Shown: piece after piece, positions 37,776-50,300 of the stretch
Layout: each line of letters starts with the position of its first letter
Position numbering within the stretch: position 1 is the stretch's first letter
DNA from: Membranipora membranacea
Lineage: Eukaryota; Bryozoa; Gymnolaemata; Cheilostomatida; Membraniporidae
Direction: 5' to 3'
Length of the DNA stretch: 64,000 bases
Assembly: GCA_914767715.1 (NCBI GenBank)
Contig: OU612067.1
Coordinates: forward strand, 34,570,162-34,634,161
Notes under the pieces: model-generated
Told to the model about the DNA's origin: nothing
Database searches by the model: none
The model's input: only the letters and a program-made list of their open reading frames with translations
Program-made: the position numbers and the translations under genes

Positions 37776-38382
37776 CTCTCACCCAATTGAGTTCATTGTA
37801 TCACCTATATGAAATTGTTCAATATATTCTTTCCAAGGAGTAAAAGACTACTTGTTCTATCTGTATTACTAATTGTATTACTACATGTTTGTATGTGTAT
37901 GTATGTTGTAAAAATACTATTTCAATTGAATTGTGGTTTACAATTATTTTATCCTATGCCTGAAGTGTATTGTATGCTCACAACTGTCTAATTTGTCTTG
38001 ACAATTTTTCCCTCCAACACCAATAAAGGTCACAGTGTCAAGGCAGACTTATATACATGGTGATCACAATGGGTCATGTTTGGTTTAACCAAGGAGTAGC
38101 CTGTTTTGACCAGCTTTGTTATGATCAGGGTAGCAATCATCAATTTTGGATGGCCATGGTTATTATTATAATCAGTTGGTGCAAGGATTTAGATACCTTA
38201 GTGGTTTAAGTTGGCTCTGATTGGTTGGGTTTAGGAGAGAGACAACGCCAAGTCATATCATAATTAAGGTACGATCCCCTGAAAAGATTTTTCTGGTGTG
38301 ACTTCACCAACAAAACTCAGCAATGCACTGGACCTTTTGTCTCGCATCTATTTGTTATCATCTGGTTTTTTTATAGGTAATA

Positions 38383-41300
38383 ATGTCCTCTAACAATAAA
38401 CAAGATACGAAACTAACAGAAAGTAAAGAAGCCCAATTAAAGGGCTATGAAAAGCAAGTAAAAGATAGCATTCATTCAATGCTGGAAAACTTTACTGAAC
38501 TACTCAAACAAGCAAAGGTTGGAAAATAAATAAACACATTGATATGTTTACCTGAGATGTTGATATCTATAGACTACTCCTTTAGCTATATAACACTTGT
38601 TTCTTGTTGTCTCAAGTCATACCTTCCTAATACTGCACTGCAAATAGCTAAAATATCTTAATGCAGATAGATTTGAGGGCGGATGTGAACAGGCAGGCGA
38701 TCATACCGTATTGTATGTTATAGTGCCCTTACTCATGTTGTAGATATCAGATGGAACTCAGACCAAACAGACAGCTGAGGCCGAGCAGGTTTATTACGAG
38801 ATCACAGTCCGAGCTGCTAATGTAGTGAGATATAAAATTACTTACTTACCTTCACGTACTAAGATAGTATAATATTACTTACTTACCTTCTCGTACTAAG
38901 ATAGTATAATATTACTTACTTACCTTCTCGTACTAAGATAGTATAATATTACTTACTTACCTTCTCGTACTAAGATAGTATAATATTACTTACTTACCTT
39001 CTCGTACTAAGATAGTATAATATTACTTACTTACCTTCACTTACTAAGATAGTATAATATTACTTACTTACCTTCACGTACTAAGATAGTATAATATTAC
39101 TTACTTACCTTCTCGTACTAATATAGTATAATATTACTTACTTACCTTCACGTACTAAGATAGTATAATATTACTTACTTACCTTCACGTACTAAGATAG
39201 TATAATATTACTTACTTACCTTCACGTACTAAGATAGTATAATATTACTTACTTACCTTCTCGTACTAAGATAGTATAATATTACTTACTTACCTTCACT
39301 TACTAAGATAGTATAATATTACTTACTTACCTTCACGTACTAAGATAGTATAATATTACTTACTTACCTTCTCGTACTAATATAGTATAATATTACTTAC
39401 TTACCTTCACGTACTAAGATAGTATAATATTACTTACTTACCTTCACGTACTAAGATAGTATAATATTACTTACTTACCTTCACGTACTAAGATAGTATA
39501 ATGTTACTTACTTACCTTCACATACTAAGATAGTATGATATTACTTACTTACCTTCTCGTACTAAGATAGTATAATATTACTTACTTACCTTCACGTACT
39601 AAGATAGTATAATATAACTTACTTACCTTCTCGTACTAAGATAGTATAATATTACTTACTTACCTTCACGTACTAAGATAGTATAATATTACTTACTTAC
39701 CTTCTCGTACTAAGATAGTATAATATTACTTACTTACCTTCACATACTAATATAGTATAATATTACTTACTTACCTTCACGTACTAAGATAGTATAATAT
39801 TACTTACTTACCTTCTCGTACTAAGATAGTATAATATTACTTACTTACCTTCACGTACTAAGATAGTATATTATTACTTACTTACCTTCTAGTACTAAGA
39901 TAGTATAATATTACTTACTAACCTTCTCGTACTATGATAGTATAATATTACTTACTTACCTTCTCGTACTAAGATAGTATAATATTACTTACTTACCTTC
40001 TCGTACTAAGATAGTATAATATTACTTACTTACCTTCTCGTACTAAGATAGTATAATATTACTTACTTACCTTCACGTACTAAGATAGTATAATATTACT
40101 TACTTACCTTCTCGTACTAAGATAGTATAATATTACTTACTTACCTTCTCGTACTAAGATAGTATAATATTACTTACTTACCTTCTCGTACTAAGATAGT
40201 ATAATATTACTTACTTACCTTCTCGTACTAAGATAGTATAATATTACTTACTTACCTTCACGTACTAAGATAGTATAATATTACTTACTTACCTTCACGT
40301 ACTAAGATAGTATAATATTACTTACTTACCTTCACGTACTAAGATAGTATAATATTACTTACTTACCTTCACGTACTAAGATAGTATAATATTACTTACT
40401 TACCTTCTCGTACTAAGATAGTATAATATTACTTACTTACCTTCTCGTACTAAGATAGTATAATATTACTTACTTACCTTCTCGTACTAAGATAGTATAA
40501 TATTACTTACTTACCTTCTCGTACTAAGATAGTATAATATTACTTACTTACCTTCACGTACTAAGATAGAATAATATTACTTACTTACCTTCTCGTACTA
40601 AGATAGTATAATATTACTTACTTACCTTCTCGTACTAAGATAGTATAATATTACTTACTTACCTTCACGTACTAAGATAGTATAATATTACTTACTTACC
40701 TTCACGTACTAAGATAGTATAATATTACTTACTAACCTTCTCGTACTAAGATAGTATAATATTACTTACTTACCTTCACGTACTAAGATAGTATAATATT
40801 ACTTACTTACCTTCTCGTACTAAGATAGTTTAATATTACTTACTTACCTTCACGTACTAAGATAGTATAATATTACTTACTTACCTTCTCGTACTAAGAT
40901 AGTATAATATTACTTACTTACCTTCACGTACTAAGATAGTATATTATTACTTACTAACCTTCTCGTACTAAGATAGTATAATATTACTTACTTACCTTCT
41001 CGTACTAAGATAGTATAATATTACTTACTTACCTTCTCGTACTAAGATAGTATAATATTACTTACTTACCTTCTCGTACTAAGATAGTATAATATTACTA
41101 ACTTACCTTCACGTACTAAGATAGTATAATATTACTTACTTACCTTCTCGTACTAAGATAGTATAATATTACTTACTTACCTTCACGTACTAAGATAGTA
41201 TAATATTACTTACTTACCTTCACGTACTAAGATAGTATAATATTACTTACTTACCTTCACGTACTAAGATAGTATAATATTACTTACTTACCTTCACGTA

Positions 41301-44300
41301 CTAAGATAGTATAATATTACTTACTTACCTTCACGTACTAAGATAGTATAATATTACTTACTTACCTTCACGTACTAAGATAGTATAATATTACTTACTT
41401 ACCTTCACGTACTAAGATAGTATAATATTACTTACTTACCTTCGCGTACTAAGATAGTATAATATTACTTACTTACCTTCTCGTACTAAGATAGTATATT
41501 ATTACTTACTTACCTTCTCGTACTAAGATAGTATAATATTACTTACTTACCTTCACTTACTAAGATAGTATAATATTACTTACTTACCTTCACGTACTAA
41601 GGTAGTATAATATTACTTACTTACCTTCTCGTACTAATATAGTATAATATTACTTACTTACCTTCACGTACTAAGATAGTATAATATTACTTACTTACCT
41701 TCACGTACTAAGATAGTATAATATTACTTACTTACCTTCACGTACTAAGATAGTATAATATTACTTACTTACCTTCACGTACTAAGATAGTATATTATTA
41801 CTTACTTACCTTCTCGTACTAATATAGTATAATATTACTTACTTACCTTCACATACTAATATAGTATAATATTACTTACTTACCTTCACGTACTAAGATA
41901 GTATAATATTACTTACTTACCTTCACGTACTAAGATAGTATAATATTACTTACTTACCTTCACATACTAAGATAGTATGATATTACTTACTTACCTTCAC
42001 GTACTAAGATAGTATAATATTACTTACTTACCTTCACGTACTAAGATAGTATAATATTACTTACTTACCTTCACGTACTAAGATAGTATAATATTACTTA
42101 CTTACCTTCACGTACTAAGATAGTATAATATTACTTACTTACCTTCACATACTAAGATAGTATGATATTACTTACTTACCTTCACGTACTAAGATAGTAT
42201 AATATTACTTACTTACCTTCACGTACTAAGATAGTATAATATTACTTACTTACCTTCACGTACTAAGATAGTATAATATTACTTACTTACCTTCACGTAC
42301 TAAGATAGTATGATATTACTTACTTACCTTCACGTACTAAGATAGTATAATATTACTTACTTACCTTCACGTACTAAGATAGTATAATATTACTTACTTA
42401 CCTTCACGTACTAAGATAGTATAATATTACTTACTTACCTTCACGTACTAAGATAGTATAATATTACTTACTTACCTTCACATACTAAGATAGTATGATA
42501 TTACTTACTTACCTTCTCGTACTAAGATAGTATAATATTACTTACTTACCTTCACGTACTAAGATAGTATAATATTACTTACTAACCTTCTCGTACTAAG
42601 ATAGTATAATATTACTTACTTACCTTCACGTACTAAGATAGTATAATATTACTTACTTACCTTCTCGTACTAAGATAGTTTAATATTACTTACTTACCTT
42701 CACGTACTAAGATAGTATAATATTACTTACTTACCTTCTCGTACTAAGATAGTATAATATTACTTACTTACCTTCACGTACTAAGATAGTATATTATTAC
42801 TTACTAACCTTCTCGTACTAAGATAGTATAATATTACTTACTTACCTTCTCGTACTAAGATAGTATAATATTACTTACTTACCTTCTCGTACTAAGATAG
42901 TATAATATTACTTACTTACCTTCTCGTACTAAGATAGTATAATATTACTAACTTACCTTCACGTACTAAGATAGTATAATATTACTTACTTACCTTCTCG
43001 TACTAAGATAGTATAATATTACTTACTTACCTTCACGTACTAAGATAGTATAATATTACTTACTTACCTTCACGTACTAAGATAGTATAATATTACTTAC
43101 TTACCTTCACGTACTAAGATAGTATAATATTACTTACTTACCTTCACGTACTAAGATAGTATAATATTACTTACTTACCTTCACGTACTAAGATAGTATA
43201 ATATTACTTACTTACCTTCACGTACTAAGATAGTATAATATTACTTACTTACCTTCACGTACTAAGATAGTATAATATTACTTACTTACCTTCGCGTACT
43301 AAGATAGTATAATATTACTTACTTACCTTCTCGTACTAAGATAGTATATTATTACTTACTTACCTTCTCGTACTAAGATAGTATAATATTACTTACTTAC
43401 CTTCACTTACTAAGATAGTATAATATTACTTACTTACCTTCACGTACTAAGATAGTATAATATTACTTACTTACCTTCTCGTACTAATATAGTATAATAT
43501 TACTTACTTACCTTCACGTACTAAGATAGTATAATATTACTTACTTACCTTCACGTACTAAGATAGTATAATATTACTTACTTACCTTCACGTACTAAGA
43601 TAGTATAATATTACTTACTTACCTTCACGTACTAAGATAGTATATTATTACTTACTTACCTTCTCGTACTAATATAGTATAATATTACTTACTTACCTTC
43701 ACATACTAATATAGTATAATATTACTTACTTACCTTCACGTACTAAGATAGTATAATATTACTTACTTACCTTCACGTACTAAGATAGTATAATATTACT
43801 TACTTACCTTCACATACTAAGATAGTATGATATTACTTACTTACCTTCACGTACTAAGATAGTATAATATTACTTACTTACCTTCACGTACTAAGATAGT
43901 ATAATATTACTTACTTACCTTCACGTACTAAGATAGTATAATATTACTTACTTACCTTCACGTACTAAGATAGTATAATATTACTTACTTACCTTCACAT
44001 ACTAAGATAGTATGATATTACTTACTTACCTTCACGTACTAAGATAGTATAATATTACTTACTTACCTTCACGTACTAAGATAGTATAATATTACTTACT
44101 TACCTTCACGTACTAAGATAGTATAATATTACTTACTTACCTTCACGTACTAAGATAGTATGATATTACTTACTTACCTTCACGTACTAAGATAGTATAA
44201 TATTACTTACTTACCTTCACGTACTAAGATAGTATAATATTACTTACTTACCTTCACGTACTAAGATAGTATAATATTACTTACTTACCTTCACGTACTA

Positions 44301-47300
44301 AGATAGTATAATATTACTTACTTACCTTCACATACTAAGATAGTATGATATTACTTACTTACCTTCTCGTACTAAGATAGTATAATATTACTTACTTACC
44401 TTCTCGTACTAAGATAGTATAATATTACTTACTTACCTTCACGTACTAAGATAGTATAATATTACTTACTTACCTTCACGTACTAAGATAGTATAATATT
44501 ACTTACTTACCTTCTCGTACTAAGATAGTATAATATTACTTACTTACCTTCACGTACTAAGATAGTATAATACTATTTACTTATCTTCTCGTTCTAAGAT
44601 AGTATAATATTACTTACTTACCTTCACGTACTAAGATAGTATAATACTATTTACTTACCTTCACGTACTAAGATAGTATAATATTACTTACTTACCTTCT
44701 CGTACTAAGATAGTATAATATTACTTACTTACCTTCACGTACTAAGATAGTATAATATTACTTACTTACCTTCACGTACTAAGATAGTATAATATTACTT
44801 ACTTACCTTCTCGTACTAAGATAGTATAATATTACTTACTTACCTTCACGTACTAAGATAGTATAATACTATTTACTTATCTTCTCGTTCTAAGATAGTA
44901 TAATATTACTTACTTACCTTCACGTACTAAGATAGTATAATACTATTTACTTATCTTCTCGTTCTAAGATAGTATAATATTACTTACTTAGTTTCACATA
45001 CTAAGATTACGTGCTCTCATGACTCGTAAATCTTGCTATCAGATCCCAACTTAGGCGAGACGCATATCACTGATACATTATGGTGACATACTGCTGTTTC
45101 TTTGCTAGTACATGACATGGTCTATATATTTCATAATTTCTTAGGTGCATGGCTATTTCTTATAATAAAAATAGAGGGATTAAAGGTTTTCAAAAAATCG
45201 TAGTCCGTTTTCAGATTCATGAATGAGGACACAAAATATATAAATACGGAATGTATATGATGGATAAAGGTACTTATGTGTCTATGATGAGAACTAAATC
45301 TAAATGTTATGTGTTAATCAGTTTTCCACAATAAATGACAAACAGGTAAATACTGGAAGATGTTAGGTCACTGTTAGGAGTCGAGGTGGGTTTGTGATAG
45401 AGTTAGGAGTCGAGGTAGGTTTGTGATGGAGTTAGGAGTCGAGGTAGGTTTGTGATAGAGTTAGGAGTCGAGGTGGGTTTGTGATAGAGTTAGGAGTCGA
45501 GGTGGGTTTGTGATAGAGTTACTAGTCGAGGTGGGTTTGTGATAGAGTTAGGAGTATAGGTGGGTTTGTGATAGAGTTAGGAGTCGAGGTGGGTTTGTGA
45601 TAGAGTTAGGAGTTGAGGTAGGTTTGTGATAGAGTTTGGAGTCGAGGTAGGTTTGTGATAGAGTTAGGAGTCGAGGTGGGTTTGTGATAGAGTTAGGAGT
45701 CGAGGTGGGTTTGTGATAGAGTTAGTAGTCGAGGTGGGTTTGTGATAGAGTTAGGAGTCGAGGTGGGTTTGTGATAGAGTTAGGAGTCGAGGTGGGTTTG
45801 TGATAGAGTTAGGAGTCGAGGTGGGTTTGTGATAGAGTTAGGAGTCGAGGTGGGTTTGTGATAGAGTTAGGAGTCGAGGTGGGTTTGTGATAGAGTTAGG
45901 AGTCGAGGTGGGTTTGTGATAGAGTTAGGAGTCGAGGTGGGTTTGTGATAGAGTTAGGAGTCGAGGTGGGTTTGTGATAGAGTTAGGAGTCGAGGTGGGT
46001 TTGTGATAGAGTTAGGAGTCGAGGTGGGTTTGTGATAGAGTTAGGAGTCGAGGTAGGTTTGTGATAGAGTTAGGAGTCGAGGTGGGTTTGTGATAGAGTT
46101 AGGAGTCGAGGTGGGTTTGTGATAGAGTTAGGAGTCGAGGGGGGTTTGTGATAGAGTTAGGAGTCGAGGTGGGTTTGTGATAGAGTTAGGAGTCGAGGTG
46201 GGTTTGTGATAGAGTTAGGAGGCGAGGTAGGTTTGTGATAGAGTTAGGAGTCGAGGTGGGTTTGTGATAGAGTTAGGAGTCGAGGTGGGTTTGTGATAGA
46301 GTTAGGAGTCGAGGTGGGTTTGTGATAGAGTTAAGAGTCGAGGTGGGTTTGTGATAGAGTTAGGAGTCGAGGTGGGTTTGTGATAGAGTTAGGAGTTGAG
46401 GTGGGTTTGTGATAGAGTTAGGAGTCGAGGTGGGTTTGTGATAGAGTTAGGAGTCGAGGTGGGTTTGTGATAGAGTTAGGAGTCGAGGTGGGTTTGTGAT
46501 AGAGTTAGGAGTCGAGGTGGGTTTGTGATAGAGTTAAGAGTCGAGGTGGGTTTGTGATAGAGTTAGGAGTCGAGGTGGGTTTGTGATAGAGTTAGGAGTC
46601 GAGGTGGGTTTGTGATAGAGTTAGGAGTCGAGGTGGGTTTGTGATAGAGTTAGGAGTCGAGGTGGGTTTGTGATAGAGTTAGGAGTCGAGGTGGGTTTGT
46701 GATAGAGTTAAGAGTCGAGGTGGGTTTGTGATAGAGTTAGGAGTCGAGGTGGGTTTGTGATAGAGTTAGGAGTCGAGGTGGGTTTGTGATAGAGTTAGGA
46801 GTCGAGGTGGGTTTGTGATAGAGTTAAGAGTCGAGGTGGGTTTGTGATAGAGTTAGGAGTCGAGGTGGGTTTGTGTTAGAGTTAGGAGTCGAGGTGGGTT
46901 TGTGATAGAGTTAGGAGTCGAGGTGGGTTTGTGATAGAGTTAGGAGTCGAGGTGGGTTTGTGATAGAGTTAGGAGTCGAGGTGGGTTTGTGATAGAGTTA
47001 AGAGTCGAGGTGGGTTTGTGATAGAGTTAGGAGTCGAGGTGGGGTTGTGATAGAGTTAAGAGTCGAGGTGGGTTTGTGTTAGAGTTAGGAGTCGAGGTGG
47101 GTTTGTGATAGAGTTAGGAGTCGAGGTGGGTTTGTGATAGAGTTAGGAGTCGAGGTGGGTTTGTGATAGAGTTAAGAGTCGAGGTGGGTTTGTGATAGAG
47201 TTAGGAGTCGAGGTGGGTTTGTGATAGAGTTAAGAGTCGAGGTGGGTTTGTGATAGAGTTAGGAGTTGAGGTGGGTTTGTGATAGAGTTAGGAGTCGAGG

Positions 47301-50300
47301 TGGGGTTGTGATAGAGTTAAGAGTCGAGGTGGGTTTGTGTTAGAGTTAGGAGTCGAGGTGGGTTTGTGATAGAGTTAGGAGTCGAGGTGGGTTTGTGATA
47401 GAGTTAGGAGTCGAGGTAGGATTGTGATAGAGTTAGGAGTCGAGGTGGGTTTGTGATAGAGTTAAGAGTCGAGGTAGGATTGTGATAGAGTTAGGAGTCG
47501 AGCTGGGTTTGTGATAGAGTTAGGAGTCGAGGTGGGGTTGTGATAGAGTTAAGAGTCGAGGTGGGTTTGTGTTAGAGTTAGGAGTCGAGGTGGGTTTGTG
47601 ATAGAGTTAGGAGTCGAGGTGGGTTTGTGATAGAGTTAGGAGTCGAGGTGGGTTTGTGATAGAGTTAAGAGTCGAGGTGGGTTTGTGATAGAGTTAGGAG
47701 TCGAGGTGGGTTTGTGATAGAGTTAAGAGTCGAGGTGGGTTTGTGATAGAGTTAGGAGTTGAGGTGGGTTTGTGATAGAGTTAGGAGTCGAGGTGGGTTT
47801 GTGATAGAGTTAGGAGTCGAGGTGGGTTTGTGATAGAGTTAGGAGACGAGGTGGGTTTGTGATAGAGTTAGGAGTCGAGGTGGGTTTGTGATAGAGTTAA
47901 GAGTCGAGGTGGGTTTGTGATAGAGTTAGGAGACGAGGTGGGTTTGTGATAGAGTTAGGAGTCGAGGTGGGTTTGTGATAGAGTTAAGAGTCGAGGTGGG
48001 TTTGTGATAGAGTTAGGAGACGAGGTGGGTTTGTGATAGAGTTAGGAGTCGAGGTGGGTTTGTGATAGAGTTAGGAGACGAGGTGGGTTTGTGATAGAGT
48101 TAGGAGTCGAGGTGGGTTTGTGATAGAGTTAGGAGTCGAGGTGGGTTTGTGATAGAGTTAGGAGTCGAGGTGGGTTTGTGCTAGAGTTAGGAGTTGAGGT
48201 AGGTTTGTGATAGAGTTAGGAGTCGAGGTGGGTTTGTGATAGAGTTAGGAGTCGAGGTGGGTTTGTGCTAGAGTTAGGAGTTGAGGTAGGTTTGTGATAG
48301 AGTTAGGAGTCGAGGGGGGTTTGTGATAGAGTTAGGAGTGGAGGTGGGTTTGTGATAGAGTTAGGAGTGGAGGTGGGTTTGTGATAGAGTTAGGAGTCGA
48401 GGTGGGTTTGTGATAGAGTTAGGAGTCGAGGTGGGTTTGTGATAGAGTTAGGAGTCGAGGTGGGTTTGTGTTAGAGTTAAGAGTCGAGGTGGGTTTGTGT
48501 TAGAGTTAGGAGTCGAGGGGGGTTTGTGTTAGAGTTAGGAGTCGAGGGGGGTTTGTGATAGAGTTAGGAGTCGAGGTGGGTTTGTGATAGAGTTAGGAGT
48601 CGAGGTGGGTTTGTGATAGAGTTAGTAGTCGAGGTGGGTTTGTGATAGAGTTAGGAGTCGAGGTGGGTTTGTGATAGAGTTAGGAGTCGAGGTGGGTTTG
48701 TGATAGAGTTAGGAGTCGAGGTGGGTTTGTGATAGAGTTAAGAGTCGAGGTGGGTTTGTGATAGAGTTAGGAGTCGAGGTGGGTTTGTGATAGAGTTAGG
48801 AGTCGAGGTAGGTTTGTGATAGAGTTAGGAGTCGAGGTGGGTTTGTGATAGAGTTAGGAGTTGAGGTGGGTTTGTGATAGAGTTAGGAGTCGAGGTGGGT
48901 TTGTGATAGAGTTAGGAGTCGAGGTGGGTTTGTGATAGAGTTAGGAGTCGAGGTGGGTTTGTGATAGAGTTAAGAGTCGAGGTGGGTTTGTGATAGAGTT
49001 AGGAGTCGAGGTGGGTTTGTGATAGAGTTAGGAGTCGAGGTGGGTTTGTGATAGAGTTAAGAGTCGAGGTGGGTTTGTGATAGAGTTAGGAGTCGAGGTG
49101 GGTTTGTGATAGAGTTAGGAGTCGAGGTGGGTTTGTGATAGAGTTAGGAGTCGAGGTGGGTTTGTGATAGAGTTAGGAGTCGAGGTGGGTTTGTGATAGA
49201 GTTAAGAGTCGAGGTGGGTTTGTGATAGAGTTAGGAGTCGAGGTGGGTTTGTGATAGAGTTAAGAGTCGAGGTGGGTTTGTGATAGAGTTAGGAGTCGAG
49301 GTGGGTTTGTGATAGAGTTAAGAGTCGAGGTGGGTTTGTGATAGAGTTAGGAGTCGAGGTGGGTTTGTGATAGAGTTAAGAGTCGAGGTGGGTTTGTGAT
49401 AGAGTTCGGAGTTGAGGTGGGTTTGTGATAGAGTTAGGAGTCGAGGTGGGTTTGTGATAGAGTTAGGAGTCGAGGTGGGTTTGTGATAGAGTTAGGAGAC
49501 GAGGTGGGTTTGTGATAGAGTTAGGAGTCGAGGTGGGTTTGTGATAGAGTTAAGAGTCGAGGTGGGTTTGTGATAGAGTTAGGAGTCGAGGTGGGTTTGT
49601 GATAGAGTTAAGAGTCGAGGTGGGTTTGTGATAGAGTTAGGAGTTGAGGTGGGTTTGTGATAGAGTTAGGAGTCGAGGTGGGTTTGTGATAGAGTTAGGA
49701 GTCGAGGTGGGTTTGTGATAGAGTTAGGAGACGAGGTGGGTTTGTGATAGAGTTAGGAGTCGAGGTGGGTTTGTGATAGAGTTAAGAGTCGAGGTGGGTT
49801 TGTGATAGAGTTAGGAGACGAGGTGGGTTTGTGATAGAGTTAGGAGTCGAGGTGGGTTTGTGATAGAGTTAAGAGTCGAGGTGGGTTTGTGATAGAGTTA
49901 GGAGACGAGGTGGGTTTGTGATAGAGTTAGGAGTCGAGGTGGGTTTGTGATAGAGTTAGGAGACGAGGTGGGTTTGTGATAGAGTTAGGAGTCGAGGTAG
50001 GTTTGTGATAGAGTTAGGAGTCGAGGTGGGTTTGTGATAGAGTTAGGAGTCGAGGTGGGTTTGTGATAGAGTTAGGAGTCGAGGTGGGTTTGTGATAGAG
50101 TTAAGAGTCGAGGTGGGTTTGTGATAGAGTTAGGAGTCGAGGTGGGTTTGTGATAGAGTTAAGAGTCGAGGTGGGTTTGTGATAGAGTTAAGAGTCGAGG
50201 TGGGTTTGTGATAGAGTTAGCAGTCGAGGTGGGTTTGTGATAGAGTTAGGAGTCGAGGTGGGTTTGTGATAGAGTTAAGAGTCGAGGTGGGTTTGTGATA

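Larger units (their letters stand above)
36737..38382. other. Intergenic region upstream of MED22
   Basis: Contains two notable hairpins (37,095-37,147 and 37,744-37,775) and otherwise AT-rich sequence. A pyrimidine tract ending 'ttttttatag' precedes the MED22 start codon by about 7 bp, so a 5' UTR intron may end at about 38,376. I see no other gene. Confidence 0.45.

Noticed and set aside
38834-45007. CRISPR-like regular repeats
   Set aside because: Units are directly adjacent with no unique spacers, in a eukaryotic intron; they are plain satellite.
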